In this document: positions 31,755 to 41,574 of the stretch, one piece after another | Position numbering within the stretch: the stretch's first letter is position 1 | Layout of the letters: the number at the start of each line of letters is the position of its first letter | Notes under the pieces: generated by a model | What the model saw: only the letters and a program-made list of their open reading frames with translations | What the model was told of the DNA's origin: nothing | Databases searched by the model: none | Assembly (NCBI RefSeq): GCF_001667315.1 | Contig: NZ_LZHT01000134.1 | Location: 1 to 64,000 of the forward strand | Source: Mycobacterium sp. 852002-10029_SCH5224772 | GTDB taxonomy: Bacteria; Actinomycetota; Actinomycetes; Mycobacteriales; Mycobacteriaceae | Reading direction: 5' to 3' | Length of the DNA stretch: 64,000 nt | Program-made: the position numbers and the translations under genes

Positions 31755-33506
31755 TCACTTATCCACAGCCCCGTCGGGCATCGCCAGGATGGCGAACGAA
31801 TGACCTTGCAGCACAGCGCCGTCGGCATCGACGGCCGGCTCGTCCCAGGCCAGCACCACGTCGCCGCTGAGGGGCACCCGCACCGGCTCGGCGCTCAGGT
31901 TGCACACGATGCGCAACCGCCCGCGCGCCATGGCGATCCAGCCCTGGTCCTCGTCGTAGTCGACCGTGAGGTGTTCCAGCCAGGGGTCGGCCAGGTCCGG
32001 GTCGGCGCGCCGCAACGCGATCAGGTCGCGATACAGGCGGCGCAGGCGGGCGTGCTCGCCGGCGTCGACCTCGCCCCAGTTCAGCTTGGAGCGCGCGAAC
32101 GTCTCGGGGTCCTGCGGGTCGGGGATCTCGTCCGCGTCCCAGCCGTGTTCGGCGAACTCGGCCTTGCGTCCTTCGGCGGTGGCCCGGGCCAGCTCCGGTT
32201 CGGGATGGGAGCTGAAAAACTGGAACGGTGTGGAGGCGCCATATTCCTCGCCCATGAAAAGCATTGCGGTGTAGGGCGATCCGAGCGTGAGCACCGCCTT
32301 GATGGCCAGCTGTCCACCGGTCAGGTTCTGTGAGGGCCGATCTCCCAGGGCGCGGTTGCCGACCTGGTCGTGGGTGCAGGTGTAGGCGACCAGCCGGGTG
32401 GCCGGGATGCCCGACTTCTCGGTCGTGTCCAGCGGCCGGCCGTGGCGGCGGCGCCGGAACGACGAATAGGTCGCGGCGTGAAAGAAGCCGTGGCGCAGCG
32501 TGCGCGCAAGGGTGGCAAGGCTGCCGAAGTCGGCGTAGTAGCCCTGGCGCTCGCCGGACACCGCGGTGTGGACGGCGTGATGAATGTCGTCGGCCCACTG
32601 TGCGGTCAGGCCGTAACCGCGGCGATCGCGCGGGGTGACCAGCCGGGGATCGTTCAGGTCGCTCTCGGCGATCAGCGACAGCGGGCGCCCCAACTGCTGT
32701 GCCAGCCAATCCGTTTCGGTGGCCAGCTCCTCGAGGATATCGATGGCGGTGGTGTCCACCAGCGCGTGAACTGCGTCCAGCCGCAGGCCGTCGGCATGAA
32801 AATCGCGCATCCAGCGCAGCGCGCAGCCGATGATGTAACGACGGACCTCGTCGGAGTCGGCGTCGGCGATGTTGATGCCTTCACCCCACGGGTTGCTCGC
32901 CGAGGACAGGTAGGGGCCGAACCGCGGCAGGTAGTTGCCGGACGGGCCGAGGTGGTTGAACACCGCGTCGATCAGCACTCCCAAACCCTTTGCGTGGCAG
33001 GCGTCGACGAAACGCACCAGCGCGTCGGGGCCGCCGTACGGTTCATGCACGCTGTACCACAGCACCCCGTCGTAGCCCCAACCGTGGCTGCCGGCAAAGG
33101 AATTCACCGGCATCAGCTCGACGAAGTCGATGCCGAGGTTCACCAGATAGTCCAGCTTGTCGATGGCGGAGTCGAGGGTCCCGGCCTCGGTGAACGTGCC
33201 CAGGTGTAGCTCGTAGATCACCGCGCCTTCCACGGGCCGGCCGGCCCACCCGGTGTCGGTCCACGTCGCCGCGTCCGGATCCCACAGCTGGGAGCGGGCG
33301 TGCACGCCGTCGGGTTGGCGGGGCGAGCGCGGGTCGGGCAGCACGGTGGGGTCGTCGTCGAGCAGGTATCCGTAGCGTGCGTCCGGCACGGTGTCCACGC
33401 TCGCATGCCACCAGCCGTCCGCCGAACGCGTCATCGCGTGCACCCGGCCGTCGACGTCGAGGCGAACCAGCTCGGGTTTGGGCGCCCAGACCCCGAAGTC
33501 AGTCAT
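31755..33506 (-). CDS. treZ: Maltooligosyl trehalose trehalohydrolase
   Basis: A 583-aa GH13 enzyme that releases trehalose from maltooligosyl trehalose. An N-terminal beta-sandwich (MTDFGVWAPKPELVRL) precedes the TIM barrel; VLIDAVFNHLGPSGNY, the catalytic nucleophile Asp244 (DGLRLDAVHAL), the acid Glu281 (LIAESDLN) and CTHDQVGN contain the active-site residues. It is the last gene of treX-treY-treZ, overlapping treY by 8 bp. This TreYZ route makes trehalose from glycogen or alpha-glucan in mycobacteria alongside OtsAB and TreS. Confidence 0.97.
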   Translation of the reverse strand: MTDFGVWAPKPELVRLDVDGRVHAMTRSADGWWHASVDTVPDARYGYLLDDDPTVLPDPRSPRQPDGVHARSQLWDPDAATWTDTGWAGRPVEGAVIYELHLGTFTEAGTLDSAIDKLDYLVNLGIDFVELMPVNSFAGSHGWGYDGVLWYSVHEPYGGPDALVRFVDACHAKGLGVLIDAVFNHLGPSGNYLPRFGPYLSSASNPWGEGINIADADSDEVRRYIIGCALRWMRDFHADGLRLDAVHALVDTTAIDILEELATETDWLAQQLGRPLSLIAESDLNDPRLVTPRDRRGYGLTAQWADDIHHAVHTAVSGERQGYYADFGSLATLARTLRHGFFHAATYSSFRRRRHGRPLDTTEKSGIPATRLVAYTCTHDQVGNRALGDRPSQNLTGGQLAIKAVLTLGSPYTAMLFMGEEYGASTPFQFFSSHPEPELARATAEGRKAEFAEHGWDADEIPDPQDPETFARSKLNWGEVDAGEHARLRRLYRDLIALRRADPDLADPWLEHLTVDYDEDQGWIAMARGRLRIVCNLSAEPVRVPLSGDVVLAWDEPAVDADGAVLQGHSFAILAMPDGAVDK

Positions 33507-35811
33507 GATGGCGCTCCAGCAGCACGACGGGCAGCTCGGCGAACAATTGAGTGGCCGAGGTCGGTCCGTCCGCGATGGCCCCGGTGAGGGTGTCCTTCCA
33601 GGTGCCGCCGGGCAGCGGCAACACCGTGTTGCCCCAACCGGTTTCGGTCAGCCGCACGGTCCAGCGGGTCACCGCGACCACGATGTCCTCGCCCCGGCGG
33701 AAGGCCACCACGTGATCGCCGGCATCACCCTCGGCGAGCACCGGGACGTAGTCGCCGCCCACGAAGCTGTCCGGGTGGGCGCGCCGCACGCGCAGCGCGG
33801 TGGTGACGACCCGGATCTTCGGGTGCTGCAGCGCCTGCAGGGCGGCGCGCCGGGCCGGGTAATCGACCGGGCGGCGATTGTCCGGGTCGACCAGGCTGTC
33901 GTCCCACAGCTCGGTGCCCTGGTAAACGTCCGGTATCCCGGGCACGGTCAGCGCCAGCAGCTTCTGGCCCAGCGCGTCACTCGCGGCGTGCGGATTGAGT
34001 TGTGCGACAAGCTCGGTCAGCTGGCCGGCGACCGGCCCGTCGAGCACGGTGTCCAGCCAGCGGTGTATCGCGTCCTCGAAGGCGGTGTCCGGGTCGTTCC
34101 ACGAGGTGTGCCAGGCCGCTTCCCGGATGGCCTTTTCGGCGTAGCCGTGTAGCCGGTCGCGCAGCTCGGTGGTGACCTTTCCTTTTTCGAGACCGCTGGT
34201 CGGCCACACGCCGAAGATGTTCTGCCACAAGAACCGTCCGGTCGCGGGGTCGGGGGAGGGCGCGGCGCTCTCCCACCGGGCGACGAACTCGGCCCACAGC
34301 GAGGGCACCTGGGACAGGACCCCGATCCGGGCGCGCACGTCCTCGCCGCGTTTGGTGTCATGGGTGGTCAGCGTCGTCATGGTCTGCGGCCACAGCCGCG
34401 CGCGGGTGGCGGCGCTGTGGTGGAACTCGGCCGCGCCGACACCGAAGCGGTGCGGCTCGCCGCCCACCTCGTTCAGCGAAACCAGCCGGGCGTCGCGGTA
34501 GAACAGGCAGTCCTCGACGGCCTTGGCGGTGACGGCCCCGCAGAGCTGCTGCAGCCGGGTGGCCGGCTCGCCGCCGCGGGCCAGCGCCGCAGCCAATACC
34601 TGCAGCGGCGGGCCCAATTCCGATGCGGCCGCCTCGGTTTCGGCCAGCGCGGTGGGCAGCAGCGCGGCCAGGCCGGGATAGTCGCTGCGGTAGACCCCGA
34701 TATGGCAAAGCAGCGCGGCCACCGCCTCGGGCAGGCGCGGATGATCGGCGCCCGCGGCCGCCGCGATGCTGCGGCGCAACCGGCCCAGCTCGCTGGCCAA
34801 CGTGTCGGTGGCCGAACGGACCTTGAGGTCGGCCAGCATGTCCGGCAGCTCCTGATGGTCCACGCCGGAGGACTCCACCAGCGCGGTCAGCGCCGGGGCG
34901 CCCTGCGGATCCACGAAGACGCCGCCGATTTCACGCAGCACGTCATAACCGGTGGTGCCACCGACGGGCAGGGTGGGCTCGAGCGCCTCGTCGGCCGCCA
35001 GGATCTTCTCGATCACGATCCAGGCCGACGGGCCGACCAATTCGCGCAGCCACGCCAAATAGCCGCACGGATCGGACAGCCCGTCGGGGTGGTCGATGCG
35101 CACGCCGTCGACCAGTCCCTCGGCGAACCACCGCCCGACTTCGGCGTGGGTGGCGTCGAACACCGCGCGATCTTCTTGGCGCAGTCCCGCCAGCGAGGTG
35201 ATCGAGAAGAACCGGCGATAGCCGCACACGCCGTTGCGCCAGCCCACCAGCCGGTAGTGCTGGCGATCGTGCACCTCGGGGCCGGTGCCCCCGGCGGTCC
35301 CGGGCGCGATCGGCAGCGCCAGGTCGCCCAGGCGCAACAGGTCGCCGTCGACGGTGAGGTCGGCGGCGTCGTCGTCGGAGCCCAGGACCGGCAGCACGAT
35401 GCGCCCGTCCGGGTCGAGATCCCAGTCGATGTCGAAAAACGTTGCGTAGGGCGAAGAACGGCCGTTCCGCAGGACGTCCCACCACCACGGGTTCTGCCGG
35501 GGCTGGTCGATTCCGACATGGTTGGGCACGATGTCGACGACCAGGCCGAGGCCACGCGCCCGCGCCGCCGCCGACAGCCGTGCCAGGCCGTCGCGGCCGC
35601 CCAACTCGGGGGACACCGTCGTCGGGTCGGTGACGTCGTAGCCGTGGCTCGACCCGGTGGTCGCGGTCATGATCGGGGACAGGTACAGGTGCGTCACCCC
35701 GAGGTCGTCCAGGTAATCCAGCAGGTTTTCCGCGTCGGCGAAGGTGAACGCGGACCCACTCGATTCACCACGCAGCTGCAGCCGATAGGTAGACAGGATC
35801 GGTAAATCCAT
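33499..35811 (-). CDS. treY: Maltooligosyl trehalose synthase
   Basis: A 770-aa GH13 isomerase that converts the reducing-end alpha-1,4 bond of maltooligosaccharides to an alpha,alpha-1,1 bond. STYRLQLR at the N-terminus, VTHLYLSPI, VDIVPNHVGID and the catalytic VDGVRIDHPDGLSDP are family hallmarks. It sits between treX (3-bp gap) and treZ (8-bp overlap), so the three are co-translated. Length matches M. tuberculosis TreY (about 765 aa). Confidence 0.97.
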   Translation of the reverse strand: MDLPILSTYRLQLRGESSGSAFTFADAENLLDYLDDLGVTHLYLSPIMTATTGSSHGYDVTDPTTVSPELGGRDGLARLSAAARARGLGLVVDIVPNHVGIDQPRQNPWWWDVLRNGRSSPYATFFDIDWDLDPDGRIVLPVLGSDDDAADLTVDGDLLRLGDLALPIAPGTAGGTGPEVHDRQHYRLVGWRNGVCGYRRFFSITSLAGLRQEDRAVFDATHAEVGRWFAEGLVDGVRIDHPDGLSDPCGYLAWLRELVGPSAWIVIEKILAADEALEPTLPVGGTTGYDVLREIGGVFVDPQGAPALTALVESSGVDHQELPDMLADLKVRSATDTLASELGRLRRSIAAAAGADHPRLPEAVAALLCHIGVYRSDYPGLAALLPTALAETEAAASELGPPLQVLAAALARGGEPATRLQQLCGAVTAKAVEDCLFYRDARLVSLNEVGGEPHRFGVGAAEFHHSAATRARLWPQTMTTLTTHDTKRGEDVRARIGVLSQVPSLWAEFVARWESAAPSPDPATGRFLWQNIFGVWPTSGLEKGKVTTELRDRLHGYAEKAIREAAWHTSWNDPDTAFEDAIHRWLDTVLDGPVAGQLTELVAQLNPHAASDALGQKLLALTVPGIPDVYQGTELWDDSLVDPDNRRPVDYPARRAALQALQHPKIRVVTTALRVRRAHPDSFVGGDYVPVLAEGDAGDHVVAFRRGEDIVVAVTRWTVRLTETGWGNTVLPLPGGTWKDTLTGAIADGPTSATQLFAELPVVLLERHHD

Positions 35812-35814
35812 GCG

Positions 35815-38016
35815 TCACAAAGTCTTACGCAAGATGAGCAGCGAGCGTGAGGGCAGCGACACCTTCTCCTCGGCGGTCACCACCTGATCGGGGCCCTCTT
35901 TGAGGCCCGTCGGTTCGTTGGTGTCCAGTTCCACCGTCCACTCCTGGGCGTAGTCGTCGGGCGGCATCGAGAACTCGACCGCATCTTCGCCGGCGTTGAA
36001 GCACAACAGGAATGAGTCGTCGACCACCCGCTCGCCGCGGGCGTCCGGCGCGGTGATGGCGTCACCGTTGAGGAACGCCGCCACGCATTTGTGGAAGCTC
36101 TCGTCCCAATCTTCGTGCGTCATTTCGCGGCTACTTGGATTCAGCCAGGCGATGTCGCGCACCTCGTCGCCGCTTCGGATCGGCTCGCCCTCGAAGAACC
36201 GGCGCCGACGGAACGCCGGATGCCGCTTGCGCAGGGTGGTCACCTTGCGCGCGAACGCCAGCAGGTCGGAATTCTTGTCGACCAAAGACCAATCCATCCA
36301 AGACAATTCGGAGTCCTGGCAGTAGACGTTGTTGTTGCCGTTCTGGGTGCGCCCGATCTCGTCACCGTGCGCGATCATCGGCGTGCCCTGGCTGACCATC
36401 AGGGTCGCCCAGAAGTTGCGCATCTGGCGGCAGCGCAGCTCGGTGATGTCGGGGTCGTCGGTGGGGCCTTCGACGCCGCAGTTCCACGAGCGGTTGTGGC
36501 TTTCCCCGTCCCGGTTGTCCTCCCCGTTGGCCCAGTTGTGCTTTTCGTTGTAGGACACCAGGTCGCCCAGCGTGAAGCCGTCGTGCGCGGTGACGAAGTT
36601 GATGCTGGCGCTGGGGCGCCGGCCCGTCGCCTCGTACAGGTCCGACGACCCGGTCAGCCGGGAGGCGAACTCGCCCAGGGTTGCGGGCTCGCCCCGCCAG
36701 TAATCGCGCACAGTATCGCGATACTTCCCGTTCCACTCGGTCCACAAACCCGGGAAGTTTCCGACTTGGTAACCGCCCTCGCCGACGTCCCACGGTTCGG
36801 CGATCAGTTTGACCTGGCTGACGATCGGATCCTGCTGCACCAGATCGAAGAACGCGCTCAGCCGGTCGACGTCGTGCAGTTCGCGGGCCAGCGTGGCGGC
36901 CAGGTCGAAGCGGAATCCGTCCACATGCATCTCCGACACCCAGTAGCGCAGCGAGTCCATGATCAGCTGCAGCACGTGCGGGTGGCGCGGGTTGAGGCTG
37001 TTGCCGGTGCCCGTGTAGTCCTTGTACAACCGCAGGTCGTTGTCGACGAGCCGGTAGTACGCGGCGTTGTCGATGCCGCGGAAATTGATGGTCGGGCCCA
37101 GGTGGTTGCCCTCGGCGGTGTGGTTGTACACCACGTCGAGGATCACTTCGATGCCCGCCTCGTGGAAGCTGCGCACCATGGACTTGAACTCGGCGACGCT
37201 GGAGTTGCGGTTGGCCGCGTATTGGTTATGCGGGGCGAAGAATCCGAATGTGTTGTAACCCCAGTAGTTTCGCAACCCCAGGTCCAGTAGTCGCGAATCG
37301 TGCATGAACTGGTGGACCGGCATCAGCTCGATGGCGGTGACGTTGAGCGACTTGAGATGGTCGATGATCGCCGGGTGGGCCAGGCCGGCATAGGTGCCCC
37401 GGAGCTCCTCGGGGACGTTGGGGTGGTTCTGGGTCATGCCCTTGACATGCGCCTCGTAGATGACCGTCTCGTGGTACGGGGTCAGCGGGGCCCGGTCGGA
37501 TCCCCAGTCGAAGAACGGGTTGCTCACCACGCTGGTCATGGTGTGGCCCAGCGAATCGATCATGGGAGGAGTGCCCCGGTCGGCCCCGTCGGCGTTGGGC
37601 CCGTCCGGGTCGACCGCCGTCAGGTCGTAGGAGAACAGCGCCTGGCCGAACGCGAAATCGCCGTGAAAAGCCTTGCCGTACGGGTCGAGCAACAGCTTGC
37701 TGGGGTCGCAGCGGTGACCCGCCGCCGGATCGAAGGGTCCGTAGACGCGAAACCCGTAGCGCTGCCCCGGGTTGATGTTGGGCAGATAGGCGTGCCAGAC
37801 GTAGCCGTCCACCTCGTCCAAGGGAATCCGGGACTCGCCGCCGCGGTGGTCGATCAGACACAGCTCGACCTTTTCGGCGATTTCGGAGAACACGGAGAAG
37901 TTGGTGCCGGCGCCGTCATAGGACGCCCCGAGCGGATAAGGGTTTCCCGGCCAGACGGTCGGGAGTTTGGGTTGGTGATTACCGCCTGGTTCTGAAGCGG
38001 GATTGTTGGTTGGCAC
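35815..38016 (-). CDS. treX: Glycogen debranching enzyme (isoamylase type)
   Basis: A 733-aa GH13 enzyme with an N-terminal CBM48 (PTVWPGNPYPLGASYDGAGT). It cleaves alpha-1,6 branches to supply linear maltooligosaccharides to TreY. The nucleophile is Asp371 in DGFRFDLA and the acid Glu407 in AEPWDVG; VVYNHTAEG and TAHDGFTL are also conserved. Start is GTG 38016, with a leaderless promoter immediately upstream. First gene of the trehalose operon. Confidence 0.97.
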   Translation of the reverse strand: MPTNNPASEPGGNHQPKLPTVWPGNPYPLGASYDGAGTNFSVFSEIAEKVELCLIDHRGGESRIPLDEVDGYVWHAYLPNINPGQRYGFRVYGPFDPAAGHRCDPSKLLLDPYGKAFHGDFAFGQALFSYDLTAVDPDGPNADGADRGTPPMIDSLGHTMTSVVSNPFFDWGSDRAPLTPYHETVIYEAHVKGMTQNHPNVPEELRGTYAGLAHPAIIDHLKSLNVTAIELMPVHQFMHDSRLLDLGLRNYWGYNTFGFFAPHNQYAANRNSSVAEFKSMVRSFHEAGIEVILDVVYNHTAEGNHLGPTINFRGIDNAAYYRLVDNDLRLYKDYTGTGNSLNPRHPHVLQLIMDSLRYWVSEMHVDGFRFDLAATLARELHDVDRLSAFFDLVQQDPIVSQVKLIAEPWDVGEGGYQVGNFPGLWTEWNGKYRDTVRDYWRGEPATLGEFASRLTGSSDLYEATGRRPSASINFVTAHDGFTLGDLVSYNEKHNWANGEDNRDGESHNRSWNCGVEGPTDDPDITELRCRQMRNFWATLMVSQGTPMIAHGDEIGRTQNGNNNVYCQDSELSWMDWSLVDKNSDLLAFARKVTTLRKRHPAFRRRRFFEGEPIRSGDEVRDIAWLNPSSREMTHEDWDESFHKCVAAFLNGDAITAPDARGERVVDDSFLLCFNAGEDAVEFSMPPDDYAQEWTVELDTNEPTGLKEGPDQVVTAEEKVSLPSRSLLILRKTL

Positions 38017-38022
38017 CTTTCG

Positions 38023-38028
38023 ACCTTA
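38023..38028 (-). promoter_or_regulatory. Leaderless -10 of the treXYZ operon
   Basis: On the minus strand TAAGGT is followed by 6 nt and the treX GTG at 38016. Confidence 0.55.
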
Positions 38029-38075
38029 TCCGCGCCCCAGGGCGCTCACGAACGTACGGCCGTCCGCGAAGCGGC

Positions 38076-40259
38076 TCACCACCATCCGGTGTTGTCGGCG
38101 ATCTGGCGGCCCAGTTCGGGCGCCATGGTTCGCACGTACGTGGGGGACAGGTGATGAGCGCCGTGGTAGACCAGGATGTTGCCCTCGACCGGCCGGCAGA
38201 CGTCGGCGCGGCAGACCGCGTCGGACATGTCGAGCACCTTGAGCTGCGGGAACTGGGTGACGAAGTCGAGGGTCTGGTTGCGGTCGGAGAGCAGGTCGGA
38301 CCGCTTGATCGCACACGACTGCGCGGTGGCGCCGCGTTTGGCCAGGCAGTCCGCCGGGTCGAAGGGCTGGCCGTTCTTCACCAGCCACGGGGTGTCTCGC
38401 ATCCCGAGGATGGGAATGTTGTTGTCGGACAACGTCTGCCAGATCCCGATATAGGTGGCGGGCATGACGTCGCCGGACTTGATGTTCCACGGCCGGGTCG
38501 TGGTGGTGAACACGTAGTCGGGCCGGTCGGTGGCCAGTTTGGTCATCGTCTCTTGCACCCACGCCCGGCACTGCGGGTAGGGCGCGTTGTTGCCCATGAT
38601 CAGCGGGACCTGTTCGGTCGACAGCGGGCAGCCCATTTTGAGATAGGTCACGACCTTGAAGTGATGCAACTGCCCCAGGAGGTCCAGCGCAGGCAGCCAG
38701 TGCTCGGCGTGCGACCCACCCGCCAGCGCGATCGTGCGTTCGGCGGCCGCGTCGCCGTAGGTGCAGTTGACCACCGTCGGGTTGACGAAGTCGCTGATGC
38801 AACCGTCCTTGGTCGAGGCGGGCAGGTCTTGCTTGACCTCCAAGACCGTGGGCCGCATCGGCAATGTCGGCACGCGGACATGTTCGGTGAGTGCCCGCGC
38901 GCCGGGATAGTCCTGCGGGTTGAGGACGCTGAGCTCTTTGCCGGCCGACCGCAGCACCGTGACGTGCTGACGCCACGTGAACGACGTCGCGGTCAGGGTC
39001 ACGCCCAGCAGCACGACCGCCGATCCCAGCACCAGGGTCGGGCGCCGGAGGCGGGCGGGCCACGAGGGCGTCGGCGCGGGCAGCCGGGGCGCCGGTTTCG
39101 AGGATGCGCGGAGGCGTAGCGGGTCCTCGACGAGCCGGTTGGTCAGATACGCGAGCACGCCGGACACCAGCAGCAGGACCGCGCCTTCGATGAAGGTGGC
39201 GTGCTTGTGGCCGCTGTAGGACAGCCAGAAGATGAGCAGCGGCCAGTGCCAGAGGTAGAGCGAATACGCCATGGCGCCCAACTCGACCAGCGGGCGCGTC
39301 GCCAGCAGTCGATTGGGCAGCGGCAACCGGCCATCGGCGCCACGATCGCCCGTCAGGCCGGTTCCGACGAGGATCATCAGTATGGCGGCGCCGACGGGCA
39401 CCAGAGCCCACGGGCCCGGGAACTCGCGCACGCCGTTGATCAGCGCCCCGCAGGACAGCACCGCGCCCAGCGCGACCGTCGCCACCACCGTGCGCAACCA
39501 CATGGGCCAGCGGACGCGGGGCACCAGCGCGCCGACCAGCGCGCCCAGCAACAATTCCCAGCCGCGGGCGAAGCTGTCGTAATAGGCGGCCGTCTGGTTC
39601 TCCTGGTGCGCGATGATCGCGTAGACGAACGAGGCCACCGTCAGCGCGCTCAGCACCACCAGGACCAGGGTCCGCAGCCGGGTGCCCAGCGGACGCCCCA
39701 GGTAGACCAGGCCGGCGATCAGCACCAGGAAGCTGACGTAGAACTGTCCCTGCACCGACATCGACCAGATGTGCTGCAGGGGGCTGACGGCCTCGCCCGC
39801 CCGCAGGTAGTCGGAGGCGGTGTTGGCCAGCTCCCAGTTCTGGTAGTAGCCGAGGCTGGCGAGGCTTTGGTCGGCGTAGGTCTCCCAGCGGGTTTCGGGT
39901 TGAACCAGGATGGTGAGCAGGGCGCATCCGGCCAGCACGACGATGAGGGCCGGCACCAGGCGACGGACGAGCCGGATCACCTCGGCCGCCGGCGACAGGG
40001 TGACCGCCGGGTTCAACGCGGCGCGAATGACCTTGCCGCCGAAGAAGAATCCGGACAGCGCCAGGAACACGTCGACGCCGCCGGAGACCCGGCCGAACCA
40101 GACGTGGAACACGGCAACCAGCGCGATCGCGATGCCGCGCAACCCGTCGAGGTCGTACCGATAGAACTTCTGCGCTCCCCGAGCTCCCTGAGTCGGTGCC
40201 CCCGCGGCGCCCGGATCGGCGGCGGCGACCGGTGACGGAGAACGTGTCGGGGTCTGCAT
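38076..40259 (-). CDS. OafA/YrhL-type membrane acyltransferase with C-terminal SGNH domain, Rv1565c-like
   Basis: A 727-aa protein. The N-terminal acyltransferase-3 domain has about ten membrane helices; YRYDLDGLRGIAIALVAVFHVWF holds the conserved His after DGLRG and GVDVFLALSGFF follows. A linker leads to an extracytoplasmic SGNH-like domain (about 440-727) with AGGSHAEHW as block I (Gly-Gly-Ser in place of Gly-Asp-Ser) and YHGAHHLSP near the end carrying the catalytic histidine. Such proteins O-acetylate or acylate cell-envelope glycans. ATG 40259 is chosen by similarity to Rv1565c (729 aa) and because the sequence before it is not conserved. Substrate unknown. Confidence 0.9.
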   Translation of the reverse strand: MQTPTRSPSPVAAADPGAAGAPTQGARGAQKFYRYDLDGLRGIAIALVAVFHVWFGRVSGGVDVFLALSGFFFGGKVIRAALNPAVTLSPAAEVIRLVRRLVPALIVVLAGCALLTILVQPETRWETYADQSLASLGYYQNWELANTASDYLRAGEAVSPLQHIWSMSVQGQFYVSFLVLIAGLVYLGRPLGTRLRTLVLVVLSALTVASFVYAIIAHQENQTAAYYDSFARGWELLLGALVGALVPRVRWPMWLRTVVATVALGAVLSCGALINGVREFPGPWALVPVGAAILMILVGTGLTGDRGADGRLPLPNRLLATRPLVELGAMAYSLYLWHWPLLIFWLSYSGHKHATFIEGAVLLLVSGVLAYLTNRLVEDPLRLRASSKPAPRLPAPTPSWPARLRRPTLVLGSAVVLLGVTLTATSFTWRQHVTVLRSAGKELSVLNPQDYPGARALTEHVRVPTLPMRPTVLEVKQDLPASTKDGCISDFVNPTVVNCTYGDAAAERTIALAGGSHAEHWLPALDLLGQLHHFKVVTYLKMGCPLSTEQVPLIMGNNAPYPQCRAWVQETMTKLATDRPDYVFTTTTRPWNIKSGDVMPATYIGIWQTLSDNNIPILGMRDTPWLVKNGQPFDPADCLAKRGATAQSCAIKRSDLLSDRNQTLDFVTQFPQLKVLDMSDAVCRADVCRPVEGNILVYHGAHHLSPTYVRTMAPELGRQIADNTGWW

Positions 40260-40359
40260 GATCGACCGCCAATTTACCCAAAACCCGCCACCCGTTCCCC
40301 ACCGCGCGCGGCGGGGGAGCAAGTGGCGGGCCTCGAAGGGTCGGGAACGGCCGGCGAAA

Positions 40360-41241
40360 TTACCGGGTGAGGCCGGCGCCGGCCGGCTGCAACGGGGCCT
40401 GCTGGGCGGGCAGCTGCTGTACGGGTGCCTGCTGCAACGGTGCCTGCTGCAGGGGTGCCTGTTGCGCCGGTGCCAGCTGCATCGGGGCGCGCTGGGTCGG
40501 CGCTTGCTGCGTCGGGACCTGCTGCGTCGGGAGCTGTTGCGTCGGGACCTGCTGCACAGGCGCCTGTTGGGTGGGCAGTTGCTGCTGCGGCGCTTGCGTG
40601 AACGGTGACTGCTGCAACGGGGCCTGCTGGGTTGGCGCCTGTTGCAGTGGTGCCTGCTGGGTCGGCGCCTGCTGCAACGGTGCCTGTTGCGTTGGCAGCT
40701 GCTGGGTTGGCGCCTGCTGCAACGGCGCCTGCTGCGTCGGCGCCGACGCCCCGAGGATGCGGACCATGTAGGGCGTCATGCCATTGGCGCGCACCGGCGA
40801 GACCTGCACGACGTCACCGACCTCGAGCATCTGGTTGTTGCCCAGATACATCGCGACGCTCTGCGTGCCCTCGGGACCGTAGAAGATCAGGTCGCCCTTG
40901 CGGGCCTGCTGCGGCAGGACCTTCTGCCCGACGCGGTAGATCGCACCGGAGGAACGCGGCAGCTTGACGCCGGCCCCGGCGTAGGCGTACTGCATCAGCC
41001 CCGAGGCGTCGAAGCCCACCGTGTTGATGCCGGTGCCGGTGCCGCGGGTGGGGCCGTTGATGCCGCCTCCGGCCCAGGAGAACGGCACGCCGCGCTGCGA
41101 CAGACCGCGGGCGATCACCACGTCGGTGGCCTGCTGATAGTCCATCGACCTGGCGCCCGGGTCGGCGGTCGCGACGGTGGGAACCACCATCGGCGCCCCG
41201 ATCAGGGCCAAACCGATCGCGAAGGCGTAGATGCGTTTCAT
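40360..41241 (-). CDS. ripD: Non-catalytic NlpC/P60 peptidoglycan-binding protein with pentapeptide-repeat tail
   Basis: The 293-aa protein has a signal peptide (1-26, cleavage after VATA) and an NlpC/P60 domain (about 33-160). The catalytic Cys position is Ala79 (FDASGL instead of DCSGL) and the catalytic His position is Ser128 (SVAMYLG), the same losses that make M. tuberculosis RipD an inactive peptidoglycan binder. From residue 167 to 286 the tail is 24 uninterrupted pentads of the form A-P-x-Q-Q, ending AGAGLTR. The tail is much longer than I recall for M. tuberculosis RipD. It probably acts as a wall-spanning or ligand-binding extension. No strong ribosome site is seen. Confidence 0.92.
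   Translation of the reverse strand: MKRIYAFAIGLALIGAPMVVPTVATADPGARSMDYQQATDVVIARGLSQRGVPFSWAGGGINGPTRGTGTGINTVGFDASGLMQYAYAGAGVKLPRSSGAIYRVGQKVLPQQARKGDLIFYGPEGTQSVAMYLGNNQMLEVGDVVQVSPVRANGMTPYMVRILGASAPTQQAPLQQAPTQQLPTQQAPLQQAPTQQAPLQQAPTQQAPLQQSPFTQAPQQQLPTQQAPVQQVPTQQLPTQQVPTQQAPTQRAPMQLAPAQQAPLQQAPLQQAPVQQLPAQQAPLQPAGAGLTR
40384..40743 (-). repeat. 24 x 15-bp coding repeats in ripD
   Basis: Each 15-bp unit encodes (A/L/V)-P-(T/L/V/A)-Q-Q; the register is kept through all 24 units with a few substitutions (SPFTQ, APTQR, APMQL, APLQP). Confidence 0.93.
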
Positions 41242-41306
41242 TTTCGTGGCCTCTCAGGCGCTCATGGGGCCTCGACGCGGTGACCTCGCGCGTCCGCCCC
41301 CGGTTC

Positions 41307-41349
41307 ATGGACCGCGCGACGGCCCCCACGCTGGGGCCGCGCCGTCCAT
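41307..41349 (-). terminator. Long imperfect hairpin between the Rv1567c-like gene and ripD
   Basis: ATGGAC...GGCCCC and GGGGCC...GTCCAT form a stem of about 16-17 bp with small bulges and a short loop. It may terminate the upstream transcript or be a structured ripD leader. No U-tract follows. The remaining 41242-41574 gap shows nothing else recognisable. Confidence 0.4.
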
Positions 41350-41574
41350 GGCACTTGCGAAGTGAATCGGCCGGTCAGAGGGCCGAATTCACATCAGTCA
41401 CAACAGCCACTTTGACAACAGAAGGTGTTTGCCGCCAGGTCCACACGGGATTATTTGTCGTACCGTGACCGGACGGTGACTGGTGCGCCCCAATCCCGTA
41501 TGCGCAGTTGTGATTTCGGTCTCAGCCCGGTGCGGCGACGCGGCGCCGTCACAGGGTGGCGAGGTGCGGCCCGA

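Noticed and set aside
38026..40302. A 758-codon frame overlapping the acyltransferase gene on the same strand
   Set aside because: Low-complexity Arg/Pro/Gly translation; the alternative frame encodes clear membrane helices and motifs.
40367..40771. A cysteine-rich 134-codon plus-strand frame (many CCxGAC units)
   Set aside because: It is the reverse-complement shadow of the ripD APxQQ repeat.
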